NCBI RefSeq assembly: GCF_003946695.1
Contig: NZ_RHOX01000001.1
Location: 1-64,000, forward strand
Origin: Lapidilactobacillus bayanensis
Lineage (GTDB): Bacteria; Bacillota; Bacilli; Lactobacillales; Lactobacillaceae
Reading direction: 5' to 3'
Length of the DNA stretch: 64,000 bases
Of the stretch, positions 56,652 to 64,000 are shown in pieces. A program made the translations under genes and the position numbers. The notes beneath the pieces were generated by a model that searched no databases, had not been told where the DNA came from, and worked only from the letters and a program-made list of their open reading frames with translations. Position 1 is the stretch's first letter. Every line of letters begins with the position of its first letter.

Positions 56652-57770
56652 ATGAATGAGGAAATGTTAGGTGCATTAGATGCACTAGAAAAGGAAAAGG
56701 GTATTAAAAAAGAAGTTGTCATTGATGCGATTCAGGCTGCGTTAGTCTCTGCTTATAAGCGTAATTACAACCAAGCCCAAAACGTTGAAGTTGAATTTGA
56801 TCAAAAATCGGGTAACATCCATGTTTATGCCGTTAAAAAAGTTGTTGATGATGTTGTTGATGCACGTTTAGAAGTTAGCTTAAAAGAAGCGTTAGCTAAG
56901 AATCGCGCATACGAAATTGGCGATGATTTTAAAGTTGAAGTCACACCAGCTAACTTTGGTCGGATTTCTGCACAAACTGCTAAACAAGTTATTATGCAAC
57001 GCTTGCGTGAGGCTGAACGTTCACAAGTTTATAATGAATATACGCAATATGAACATGAGATCATTCAAGGTACCGTTTTACGTCGGGATAATAAATATAT
57101 TTATGTCGACTTAGGTGATATTGAAGCAGTTATGGGTCGCCAAGATCAAATTCCTAATGAAGATTATCAAACTCACGATCGGATCAAAGTGTTTGTTAGC
57201 AAAGTTGAAAACACAACGAAGGGGCCACAAGTCTTTGTTTCACGGACCAACCCTGAGCTGGTCAAGCGTTTGTTTGAACAAGAAATACCTGAAGTATACG
57301 ATGGTACGGTCGAGATTGTTTCGATTGCTCGTGAAGCAGGAGATCGTTCTAAAGTTGCTGTTCGCTCAACTAATCCTAATGTTGATCCAGTCGGTACTTG
57401 TGTTGGTCCTAAAGGTCAACGTGTTCAAGCCATTGTCAACGAATTAGATGGTGAGAATATGGATATTGTGAAGTGGGAAGAAGATCCATCTGACTATATT
57501 GCCAATGCGCTTAATCCTGCTCAAGTGATTGCCGTTCAATTTGACGAAGCACAACGCGAGTGCATGGTAATTGTTCCTGATTATCAATTATCTTTAGCAA
57601 TTGGTAAGCGTGGTCAAAACGCACGTTTAGCTGCAAAATTAACCGGCTACAAAATCGATATTAAGCCAGAGTCTGAAGTTGAGTTTGTTGACGATGACGA
57701 TAATGATGTCGATGTTGCTGATGAATCAGTTAATGATGAGTCACAAGCAACATCAGATCCTGAAGAATAA
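56652..57770 (+). CDS. nusA: Transcription factor NusA
   Basis: The 372-residue protein modulates pausing, intrinsic termination and antitermination. It has the N-terminal RNAP-binding domain (about 1-130), S1 (IIQGTVLRRDNKYIYVDL), KH1 (DPVGTCVGPKGQRVQAIV) and KH2 (LAIGKRGQNARLAAKLTG), with an acidic C-terminal tail (DDDDNDVDVADES). The C-terminal acidic repeats of proteobacterial NusA are absent, as usual in firmicutes. AAGGGA lies 7 bases before ATG 56652. NusA stimulates hairpin termination, relevant to the leader terminator of its own operon. Confidence 0.96.
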   Translation: MNEEMLGALDALEKEKGIKKEVVIDAIQAALVSAYKRNYNQAQNVEVEFDQKSGNIHVYAVKKVVDDVVDARLEVSLKEALAKNRAYEIGDDFKVEVTPANFGRISAQTAKQVIMQRLREAERSQVYNEYTQYEHEIIQGTVLRRDNKYIYVDLGDIEAVMGRQDQIPNEDYQTHDRIKVFVSKVENTTKGPQVFVSRTNPELVKRLFEQEIPEVYDGTVEIVSIAREAGDRSKVAVRSTNPNVDPVGTCVGPKGQRVQAIVNELDGENMDIVKWEEDPSDYIANALNPAQVIAVQFDEAQRECMVIVPDYQLSLAIGKRGQNARLAAKLTGYKIDIKPESEVEFVDDDDNDVDVADESVNDESQATSDPEE

Positions 57771-57790
57771 TTTTCACAGGTGATGAGAAA

Positions 57791-58090
57791 ATGAAGAAAA
57801 GAAAAGTTCCGCTGCGCCGAGATATTTTGACAGAAGAAATGTTGCCCAAGAAGTCTTTGATCCGCATCGTTCGCGATCAAACCGGTGCACTAAGTATTGA
57901 TCCTTCCGGCAAAAAAGCTGGTCGTGGCGCTTATGTTTCTTTAGATCCTGAGGCAGTTAAAGCGGCCAAGGCTAAAAAAACGATTGATCATGTTTTTGAT
58001 CAAACTGTGGCACCCGAATTTTACGATGAGTTATTTGCTTATGTTGACCATCAAAAGGCACGTCAAGAATTATTTGGTTCTCAGCAATGA
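57791..58090 (+). CDS. rnpM: YlxR/RnpM (DUF448) RNA-binding protein
   Basis: The 99-residue basic protein matches the YlxR family: KRKVPLRRDILTEEMLPKKS, then LIRIVRD and GKKAGRGAYVS. In B. subtilis the homologue binds RNase P RNA and tunes its activity. Stop and the next ATG overlap by 4 bases (ATGA), so it is coupled to ylxQ. AGGTGATGAG precedes the ATG. Confidence 0.9.
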   Translation: MKKRKVPLRRDILTEEMLPKKSLIRIVRDQTGALSIDPSGKKAGRGAYVSLDPEAVKAAKAKKTIDHVFDQTVAPEFYDELFAYVDHQKARQELFGSQQ

Positions 58091-58401
58091 CCATTGATCA
58101 AGCACAGCAGCAAAAATTATTAGGATTATTAGGATTAGCCCAGCGCGCGCGCCAATTGACAACTGGTGAAGAATTAGTTGTCAGCGGTTTAAGCAAGCAA
58201 CAGATTAAATTGATTTTCCTGGCAAGCGACACTGGTGTTAATACCCAGAAAAAAATTAGAGATAAAGCGAATTTTAATCATATTCCCGTGATTGAAATTT
58301 TCACGACCCAACAATTAACTCAAGCAATTGGACAACCGCGTAAGGTCATTGGTATTAATGATCCGGGTTTTGCCAAAGGTATGGTGAGTTTAATGAGATA
58401 A
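58087..58401 (+). CDS. ylxQ: L7Ae-family RNA-binding protein YlxQ
   Basis: The 104-residue protein has the L7Ae/L30e fold pattern, LLGLLGLAQRARQLTTGEE, with IKLIFLASDTGVNT and PRKVIGINDPGFAKGM. Such proteins bind kink-turn RNA; the specific target of YlxQ is not settled. It sits between rnpM and infB as in all bacilli. Confidence 0.9.
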   Translation: MTIDQAQQQKLLGLLGLAQRARQLTTGEELVVSGLSKQQIKLIFLASDTGVNTQKKIRDKANFNHIPVIEIFTTQQLTQAIGQPRKVIGINDPGFAKGMVSLMR

Positions 58402-58421
58402 ATAATTAAGGAGTGTGAAAT

Positions 58422-61286
58422 ATGGGGAAAAAGCGAGTATACGAATTAGCCAAAGAACTGAACATTCCTAGCAAAGACGTACTTAATAAAGCGAAGGAAG
58501 CTGGCTATGACGTCAAGAATCATATGTCAACTTTAGATGAAACACAGGTGACTAAATTAACGAGTCAATTAAAGCAAAGCGTTAGTGCGGCTAAATCAGT
58601 TGCGACTAAACCGACAACTAAGTCAACAGTTAGTCAACCTGTTGTAGCTAAACCGGTGACTAAACCAGCTAAAACTAATGGATCAGTTGCTAAAACTGAA
58701 CAATCAGCCGATCGTCATGTTCAATCAACTAAGACGACCCAAGCTAATCATGCAACACCCAAGTCAGCCGCACACACTGACACGGAGCATAAGTCCCAGC
58801 AAGGCGGCAAAACTAAGATTAAAATCACGTCGATTCGGCGGCCGACAAACACGCAGTCAAACAATTCACGGCCAAACCGCAACAATCAAGGCCAACAACG
58901 TGATCAGCATGCCGGTCAAACCAACAATCAACATCGCACAAATGATCATCGCAACGTTAATGGCAGTCCGAATCCACGTGCTGCCAACAATAACCAACAA
59001 CGGAACAACAACCAAAAGTCGCGTCCGCAAAACAGCAACAATTCACGCAACAATACACAATCGCGGCCAGCACCAGCTTCACGACCTGTAAATGCCGGAT
59101 TGCGTCACTTGGAACAATATAAAGAACAAGCGGCACAAACTCAAGCTGACATTAAGCAACAACGTGAAAACGAACGTAAACGCCGCAATGAGAAACGTCG
59201 TCAAGAACAAAAGGCAGCTGCTGCCAAGAAGACAACAACGACTAATACTCAGGCAACAACAACGTCAAAACCTGCTGCTAAACCACAAGCGCGTCCTGCT
59301 ACAAGTCAATCAGTTGCACCAATTCCAGTTCCGCAACCGACAACTGATACACGTAAGAGTAGCAACCGCTCAAATAATAATAACAATGGCCCTCGTCGTG
59401 ATCGTTCGGCCGGCCCATCACAAACACCATTTAATCCTAATAACCGGAAGAAGAATAAGCGTAAGCAACGTGCGCAACAACGTCACCAGGTTAAAAAGGA
59501 AATGCCACAACGTAAGGATCGACCATTGCCAGAAACATTGGTTTATGCTGAAGGCATGAATGCACAAGACTTAGGTAAGTTATTACACCGCGAACCAGCA
59601 GAAATCGTTAAGAAATTATTCATGTTGGGTGTCATGGTTAACCAAAACCAATCCTTGGATAAAGATATGATTGAATTAATTGCGACTGATTATGGTATTA
59701 ATGCCGAACAAAAAGTTGAAGAAGATATTTCTGATATCGATACAATTTTCAATGAAGAAGTTGAAAATAAAGCACATTTGGAAAGTCGTCCGCCAGTCGT
59801 CACAATCATGGGACATGTTGATCATGGTAAGACAACCTTGTTGGATCGTTTACGTCATACTCACGTAACAGCTGGTGAAGCTGGTGGTATTACGCAACAT
59901 ATTGGTGCTTATCAAGTTAAGCTTAATGGACGGGTGATTACTTTCTTGGATACACCTGGACATGCTGCCTTCACTAATATGCGTGCTCGTGGTGCCGATA
60001 TCACTGATATTATCATCTTAGTTGTTGCTGCTGATGATGGTGTCATGCCACAGACAATTGAAGCCATTAACCATGCTAAGGCTGCCAATGCACCGATTAT
60101 TGTTGCTGTCAACAAGATTGACAAGCCCGGTGCAAATCCTAATCATGTTATGGAACAATTAACTGAGTATGGTTTAATTCCTGAATCATGGGGTGGCGAT
60201 ACCATTTTCGTCGAGATTTCAGCTAAAATGGGAACGAACATTGATGAGTTATTGGAAATGGTCTTACTTGAAGCTGACGTTCTTGAATTAAAGGCTAACC
60301 CTGATCAAAAAGGTGTCGGGACAGTTATTGAAGCACGTTTGGATAAAGGTAAAGGCCCAGTTGCTTCGTTATTGGTTCAACAAGGAACATTACACGTGGG
60401 TGATCCAATCGTAGTTGGTAATACTTTCGGTCGTGTCCGTGTTATGACCAATGATCGTGGTCGTCGTGTTAAAGAAGCCTTTCCTTCTGAACCAGTTGAG
60501 ATTACGGGGTTGAACGATGTACCGGATTCTGCCGATCATTTTGCTACTTTTGATGATGAAAAGACCGCGCGTTCAGCCGGTGAGGAACGTGCTAAACGAG
60601 CACAATTGGCAGAGCGAAACAAGTCTAATCGTGTAACCTTAGATAACCTCTTTGAAACAATGAAAGAGGGCGAGCTTAAAGAAGTCGACGTTATTATTAA
60701 GGCCGATGTTCAAGGTTCTGCTGAGGCATTAACCGGGAGTTTACAAAAGATTGATGTTGAAGGCGTACGCGTCAACATTATTCACTCTGCCGTTGGTGCG
60801 ATCAATGAAAGTGATGTCACCTTGGCTTCGGCAAGTAATGCCATCATTATTGGGTTCAACGTTCGGCCAACACCGCAAGCTAAGGCACAAGCCGAGAGTG
60901 AAGATGTTGATATTCGCCTACACAATGTGATCTATCGTGCCATTGAGGAGATCGAATTTGCCATGAAGGGTATGTTGGAGCCAACTTACGAAGAGAAAGT
61001 TACTGGCGATTTAATTGTCCGCGAACTTTATAAAGTTTCTAAGTTGGGAACAATCGCTGGTTGTATGGTTAATACCGGCTTAATTCAACGTGATTCAGGC
61101 GTGCGCTTGATCCGTGATGGTATTGTGATTTACGAAGGTAAATTATCATCCTTGAAACGCTTCAAAGATGACGTTAAAGAAGTTCGTCAAGGCTTTGAAT
61201 GTGGTGTCATGATTGAGAATTATAATGACATTAAGGTTGACGACGAAATCGAAGCTTTTGTTATGGAAGAAGTTCCTGTTAAATAG
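58422..61286 (+). CDS. infB: Translation initiation factor IF-2
   Basis: The 954-residue GTPase places initiator tRNA on the 30S subunit. The N-terminal IF2N domain ([20 protein letters not shown]) is followed by a ~330-residue low-complexity linker rich in Asn, Gln, Arg, Lys and Thr. A second IF2N copy lies near 370-420, then the G domain with G1 GHVDHGKTT at ~464, DTPGH and NKID, and domains II-IV. The linker is longer than in B. subtilis (716 residues total). GGAGTG precedes the ATG. Confidence 0.97.
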   Translation: MGKKRVYELAKELNIPSKDVLNKAKEAGYDVKNHMSTLDETQVTKLTSQLKQSVSAAKSVATKPTTKSTVSQPVVAKPVTKPAKTNGSVAKTEQSADRHVQSTKTTQANHATPKSAAHTDTEHKSQQGGKTKIKITSIRRPTNTQSNNSRPNRNNQGQQRDQHAGQTNNQHRTNDHRNVNGSPNPRAANNNQQRNNNQKSRPQNSNNSRNNTQSRPAPASRPVNAGLRHLEQYKEQAAQTQADIKQQRENERKRRNEKRRQEQKAAAAKKTTTTNTQATTTSKPAAKPQARPATSQSVAPIPVPQPTTDTRKSSNRSNNNNNGPRRDRSAGPSQTPFNPNNRKKNKRKQRAQQRHQVKKEMPQRKDRPLPETLVYAEGMNAQDLGKLLHREPAEIVKKLFMLGVMVNQNQSLDKDMIELIATDYGINAEQKVEEDISDIDTIFNEEVENKAHLESRPPVVTIMGHVDHGKTTLLDRLRHTHVTAGEAGGITQHIGAYQVKLNGRVITFLDTPGHAAFTNMRARGADITDIIILVVAADDGVMPQTIEAINHAKAANAPIIVAVNKIDKPGANPNHVMEQLTEYGLIPESWGGDTIFVEISAKMGTNIDELLEMVLLEADVLELKANPDQKGVGTVIEARLDKGKGPVASLLVQQGTLHVGDPIVVGNTFGRVRVMTNDRGRRVKEAFPSEPVEITGLNDVPDSADHFATFDDEKTARSAGEERAKRAQLAERNKSNRVTLDNLFETMKEGELKEVDVIIKADVQGSAEALTGSLQKIDVEGVRVNIIHSAVGAINESDVTLASASNAIIIGFNVRPTPQAKAQAESEDVDIRLHNVIYRAIEEIEFAMKGMLEPTYEEKVTGDLIVRELYKVSKLGTIAGCMVNTGLIQRDSGVRLIRDGIVIYEGKLSSLKRFKDDVKEVRQGFECGVMIENYNDIKVDDEIEAFVMEEVPVK

Positions 61287-61300
61287 TTGGAGGTGTTCTC

Positions 61301-61648
61301 ATGAAACATCGTGTTGGTCGTGTTGAACAAGAAATTCAGCGTGAAGTTAACGACATCTTACTCAAGCGAGTGCGTGACCCCCGAGTTGAGGGCGTTACGA
61401 TCACAGGTGTTGATTTAACTGGCGATTTACAACAAGCCAAGATTTATTACAGTATTTTATCTAACAAAGCTAGTGACGTCGAGAATGCCCAAGCTGGTTT
61501 AGACAAAGCAAGTGGCTTAATTCGGCGCGAGCTTGCCGCTAGAATTAAAATTTATAAGATCCCTGAACTTGAATTTGTTCAAGATGAATCTGTTCGTTAC
61601 GGTGAACGGATCGATGAATTAATTCGTAAGATGAACGCTCAGGATTAA
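61301..61648 (+). CDS. rbfA: Ribosome-binding factor A
   Basis: The 115-residue KH-fold protein supports 30S maturation and cold adaptation. Typical features are [20 protein letters not shown] at the N-terminus, [20 protein letters not shown] and [26 protein letters not shown] lies before the ATG, 14 bases after infB. A terminator follows, closing the operon. Confidence 0.95.
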   Translation: MKHRVGRVEQEIQREVNDILLKRVRDPRVEGVTITGVDLTGDLQQAKIYYSILSNKASDVENAQAGLDKASGLIRRELAARIKIYKIPELEFVQDESVRYGERIDELIRKMNAQD

Positions 61649-61655
61649 AACTTTT

Positions 61656-61690
61656 CAAAAAAGCTGCCGACTAATGTCGCAGCTTTTTTT
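61656..61690 (+). terminator. Terminator after rbfA
   Basis: AAAAAAGCTGC(C)GAC pairs with GTCGCAGCTTTTTT (one bulge) around TAAT. Confidence 0.85.
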
Positions 61691-61770
61691 GTTGTCTGGA
61701 AAAGAAAACATCATTAAGTTGAAGCTGTCAGATATGATATACTAATTAGGATTGAATTGGAGGATTATCG

Positions 61771-62676
61771 ATGAATGGTGTTATTCCCTTATTTAAACCA
61801 AAAGGTATGACTAGTGCTGGTTGTGTTTATCAGTTACGCAAGATTCTGCATGAACGTCGAATTGGTCACACTGGTACACTCGATCCTGATGTTGACGGTG
61901 TTTTACCGATTTGTGTTGGTCAGGCGACTAAATTAGTTAACCGGATTCAAGCAAGCGGCAAGATTTATCAAGGTGAAATTACCCTTGGCTTTGCCACGAC
62001 GACTGAAGATTTATCTGGTGAGGAAATTGAACGGATTGCTTTAACCGCCGCCCCCTCTGAGCAAACAGTCGATGATTGTTTAGCTCAGTTTGTCGGCGCG
62101 GTTACCCAAATCCCGCCAATGTTTTCTGCAGTTAAGGTTAACGGTAAACGCCTTTATGAATATGCGCGTGCTGGCGAGACGATAGAACGTCCGAGCCGCC
62201 AAATTCAGGTTGACTATTTTGCGAGAACATCGCCTGTTATTTACCAAGCGGTTAGTCAAACCGCTACTTTTACATTTGAAGTGGGTTGTTCCAAGGGTAC
62301 TTATGTCCGTACACTTGCAACTGATGTTGGTAGAAAATTGGCAATTCCTGCAGTAATGTCTAACTTACGACGTCTGAAAAGTGGCGGCATCACCTTGGAC
62401 CAAACCGTGACACTGACTGAGATTGAAACCGCAATGGCAAATAATAGCTTAGAAAAAGTTATCCGCCCAATTGAAACGGTCTTAGCAGATTTGCCCAACT
62501 TGGATTTATCTCCAGAACAGTGGGAAAAAGTCCAAAATGGCGGGGCAATCACTGCCGCACTAACTGCATCAGAAATAACCTTGAGCTATCAAAATCACAT
62601 CAAAGCAATTTATCAATCTAAAAAAACGCGATTAGGCAATTACGTCCCGGCGACGATGATGTTAACCAACGATTAA
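61771..62676 (+). CDS. truB: tRNA pseudouridine(55) synthase
   Basis: The 301-residue enzyme forms pseudouridine 55 in the T-loop of tRNAs. The catalytic Asp lies in RIGHTGTLDPDVDGVLPI, with PPMFSAVKVNGKRLYEYAR and CSKGTYVRTLATDVG as further motifs. TTGGAGG precedes the ATG. It starts a new transcription unit after the rbfA terminator and is followed by ribF. Confidence 0.96.
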   Translation: MNGVIPLFKPKGMTSAGCVYQLRKILHERRIGHTGTLDPDVDGVLPICVGQATKLVNRIQASGKIYQGEITLGFATTTEDLSGEEIERIALTAAPSEQTVDDCLAQFVGAVTQIPPMFSAVKVNGKRLYEYARAGETIERPSRQIQVDYFARTSPVIYQAVSQTATFTFEVGCSKGTYVRTLATDVGRKLAIPAVMSNLRRLKSGGITLDQTVTLTEIETAMANNSLEKVIRPIETVLADLPNLDLSPEQWEKVQNGGAITAALTASEITLSYQNHIKAIYQSKKTRLGNYVPATMMLTND

Positions 62677-62719
62677 TTTCACCAAGTTTAATCTTTAAGT
62701 TTGAAAGAAGGATTTGTTT

Positions 62720-63670
62720 TTGGAAGTTATCCCACTTAATTACCCTTTAGATTTAATAAAAATCAATACGAAACCTAAAGTCATGGCGTTAGGTTTTTTT
62801 GACGGCGTGCATTTGGGGCATCAGAAAGTGATTAAGACTGCTATTCAAATCGGTCATGATCAGCAATTACCCGTTGCCGTGATGACGTTTGACAAATATC
62901 CAGGCATTGTTTTTCGTCAGATCGAAGCTGCTCAATTCGAATATTTAACGACGTTGGAACGCAAGGCTGAACTATTGCAGGAATTAGGCGTAGATATCAT
63001 GTATGTGATCAACTTTACGTCAACGGTTGGTCACTTGGCACCACAACAATTTGTCGATGATTATTTAGTCGCTCTGGGCACACAAGTCGTTGTGGCCGGC
63101 TTCGATTATACTTATGGTCAAAAAGATACGGCGAACATGCTAACGTTGCCTCAATACGCGCAGGATCGTTTTGAAATCGTGACAATTCCCGAACAGAAAA
63201 AGTTTACCGAAAAGATTTCGTCTAGTACCATTCGTCAAGCTTTAAATCGTGGTGATGTGGACCGAGCTAATGCCTTATTGGGCTATGTTTATCAAACAGA
63301 CGGGATTGTTGTTCACGGTGAAGCGCGCGGTCGAACGTTAGGTTATCCAACAGCTAATATTAAAACGTTAGATACTGAGCGCTTACCAGGAATTGGCATT
63401 TACGCGACGGAGATTTTAGTGCAAGATCATTGGTATCCAGCGATGACGTCTGTCGGTCACAATGTGACTTTTGGTGATCACCGCCCAGTAACTGTTGAGG
63501 TAAATATCTTTGATTTTCACCAAGATATTTATGGCGAGACAATTAAGTTGCGATGGAATCATTGGTTGCGTGGTGAAGAAAAATTTACTGACGCCGATGC
63601 ACTTGTTGCGCAGTTGACTGATGACGAGATTAAGAGTCGTCAGTATTTTAACTTGAAAAATAAGAATTAG
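62720..63670 (+). CDS. ribF: Bifunctional riboflavin kinase / FAD synthetase
   Basis: The 316-residue enzyme makes FMN and FAD from riboflavin. The N-terminal FAD synthetase half has the nucleotidyltransferase motif ALGFFDGVHLGHQKV and KKFTEKISSSTIRQAL; the C-terminal kinase half has GRTLGYPTANI and VEVNIFDFHQDIYGE. The TTG at 62720 has AAGGA 7 bases upstream; a TTG at 62714 is two codons earlier. No FMN riboswitch is seen upstream. Confidence 0.95.
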   Translation: MEVIPLNYPLDLIKINTKPKVMALGFFDGVHLGHQKVIKTAIQIGHDQQLPVAVMTFDKYPGIVFRQIEAAQFEYLTTLERKAELLQELGVDIMYVINFTSTVGHLAPQQFVDDYLVALGTQVVVAGFDYTYGQKDTANMLTLPQYAQDRFEIVTIPEQKKFTEKISSSTIRQALNRGDVDRANALLGYVYQTDGIVVHGEARGRTLGYPTANIKTLDTERLPGIGIYATEILVQDHWYPAMTSVGHNVTFGDHRPVTVEVNIFDFHQDIYGETIKLRWNHWLRGEEKFTDADALVAQLTDDEIKSRQYFNLKNKN

Positions 63671-63682
63671 AGGAGTCCGGTC

Positions 63683-64000
63683 ATGAAACAGTCTGTTGGC
63701 GTTTATATTCACATTCCGTTTTGTGAACACATTTGCTATTATTGCAATTTCAATAAAGTCTTCATTCAGGGGCAACCAGTCGATGACTATTTGACCGCTT
63801 TGTTAAAGGAGATCAAATTATCACGGCAACAACATCCTGATACTGAGATTAAAACCATTTATATTGGTGGGGGAACACCGACTGCACTTTCGGCGACACA
63901 GTTGGCTTATTTGTTGAATGGGTTGCAAGAACTATTACCAATCGAACAAGTTGCTGAATTTACCGTCGAAGCCAACCCCAATGATTTATTGACCGGTGAT
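63683..64000 (+). CDS. hemW: HemW-like radical SAM protein (3' partial)
   Basis: The first 106 codons are visible before the window ends. The N-terminus GVYIHIPFCEHICYYCNF carries the CxxxCxxC iron-sulfur motif, followed by TIYIGGGTPTAL (SAM-binding) and FTVEANPND. This matches HemW, once annotated as oxygen-independent coproporphyrinogen oxidase and now seen as a haem-chaperone-type protein. AGAGGAG precedes the ATG. In lactobacilli hemW usually precedes hrcA-grpE-dnaK. Confidence 0.92.
   Translation, partial: MKQSVGVYIHIPFCEHICYYCNFNKVFIQGQPVDDYLTALLKEIKLSRQQHPDTEIKTIYIGGGTPTALSATQLAYLLNGLQELLPIEQVAEFTVEANPNDLLTGD

Noticed and set aside
57115-57447. 110-codon frame inside nusA
   Set aside because: Alternate-frame shadow of nusA, whose S1 and KH domains account for the region.

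Overview
The window reads as a chromosomal segment of a Lactobacillaceae bacterium. Supporting points are the gene order, the LAB-type genes (PepC, M3 oligopeptidase, pyruvate oxidase, mannose PTS with ManO, LtaS), gram-positive PolC, strong AGGAGG ribosome binding sites, frequent TTG/GTG starts, and no dxr between cdsA and rseP. I cannot fix the genus from sequence alone.

Layout. 1-5.4 kb is the late end of a prophage: a 5'-truncated tail/receptor protein with collagen-like repeats, four small genes, an XhlA-like coiled-coil membrane protein, a holin and an amidase endolysin. It ends at a tmRNA-like 3' fragment that may be the attachment site. 5.5-12.4 kb holds a HAD phosphatase, a small membrane protein, an OmpR/HisKA two-component pair, a lipoteichoic acid synthase and a VanZ-like protein. 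12.5-21.1 kb is carbon metabolism (fba, pgi, the manLMN-manO PTS) with a YefM/YoeB-type toxin-antitoxin pair and an aminotransferase between them. 21.2-31.3 kb contains Mn-superoxide dismutase, two unknown small genes, tRNA-Glu(CTC) and tRNA-Gln(CTG), a heterodimeric ABC exporter, a DUF2187 protein, pyruvate oxidase, an M3 oligopeptidase and a phosphoglycerate mutase. 31.3-32.3 kb is gene-free and filled by diverged repeats with a period near 127 bp in both orientations.

From 32.3 kb the window is mostly core genome: pepC, rpiA with a small acetyltransferase, then dut-radA-yacL-gltX-cysS-mrnC-rlmB-sigH. This is joined directly to rpsB-tsf-pyrH-frr-uppS-cdsA-rseP-proS-polC and to rimP-nusA-rnpM-ylxQ-infB-rbfA-truB-ribF, with the start of hemW at the window edge.

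The most interesting non-coding signals are four: (i) the 127-bp repeat cluster; (ii) a near-consensus promoter followed within about 15 bases by a complete intrinsic terminator in the leader of the rimP-nusA-infB operon, which suggests attenuation; (iii) a 38-bp near-perfect palindrome in front of the toxin-antitoxin operon; (iv) cre-like CcpA boxes at the pyruvate oxidase and mannose PTS promoters. No CRISPR array, insertion sequence or rRNA gene was seen.
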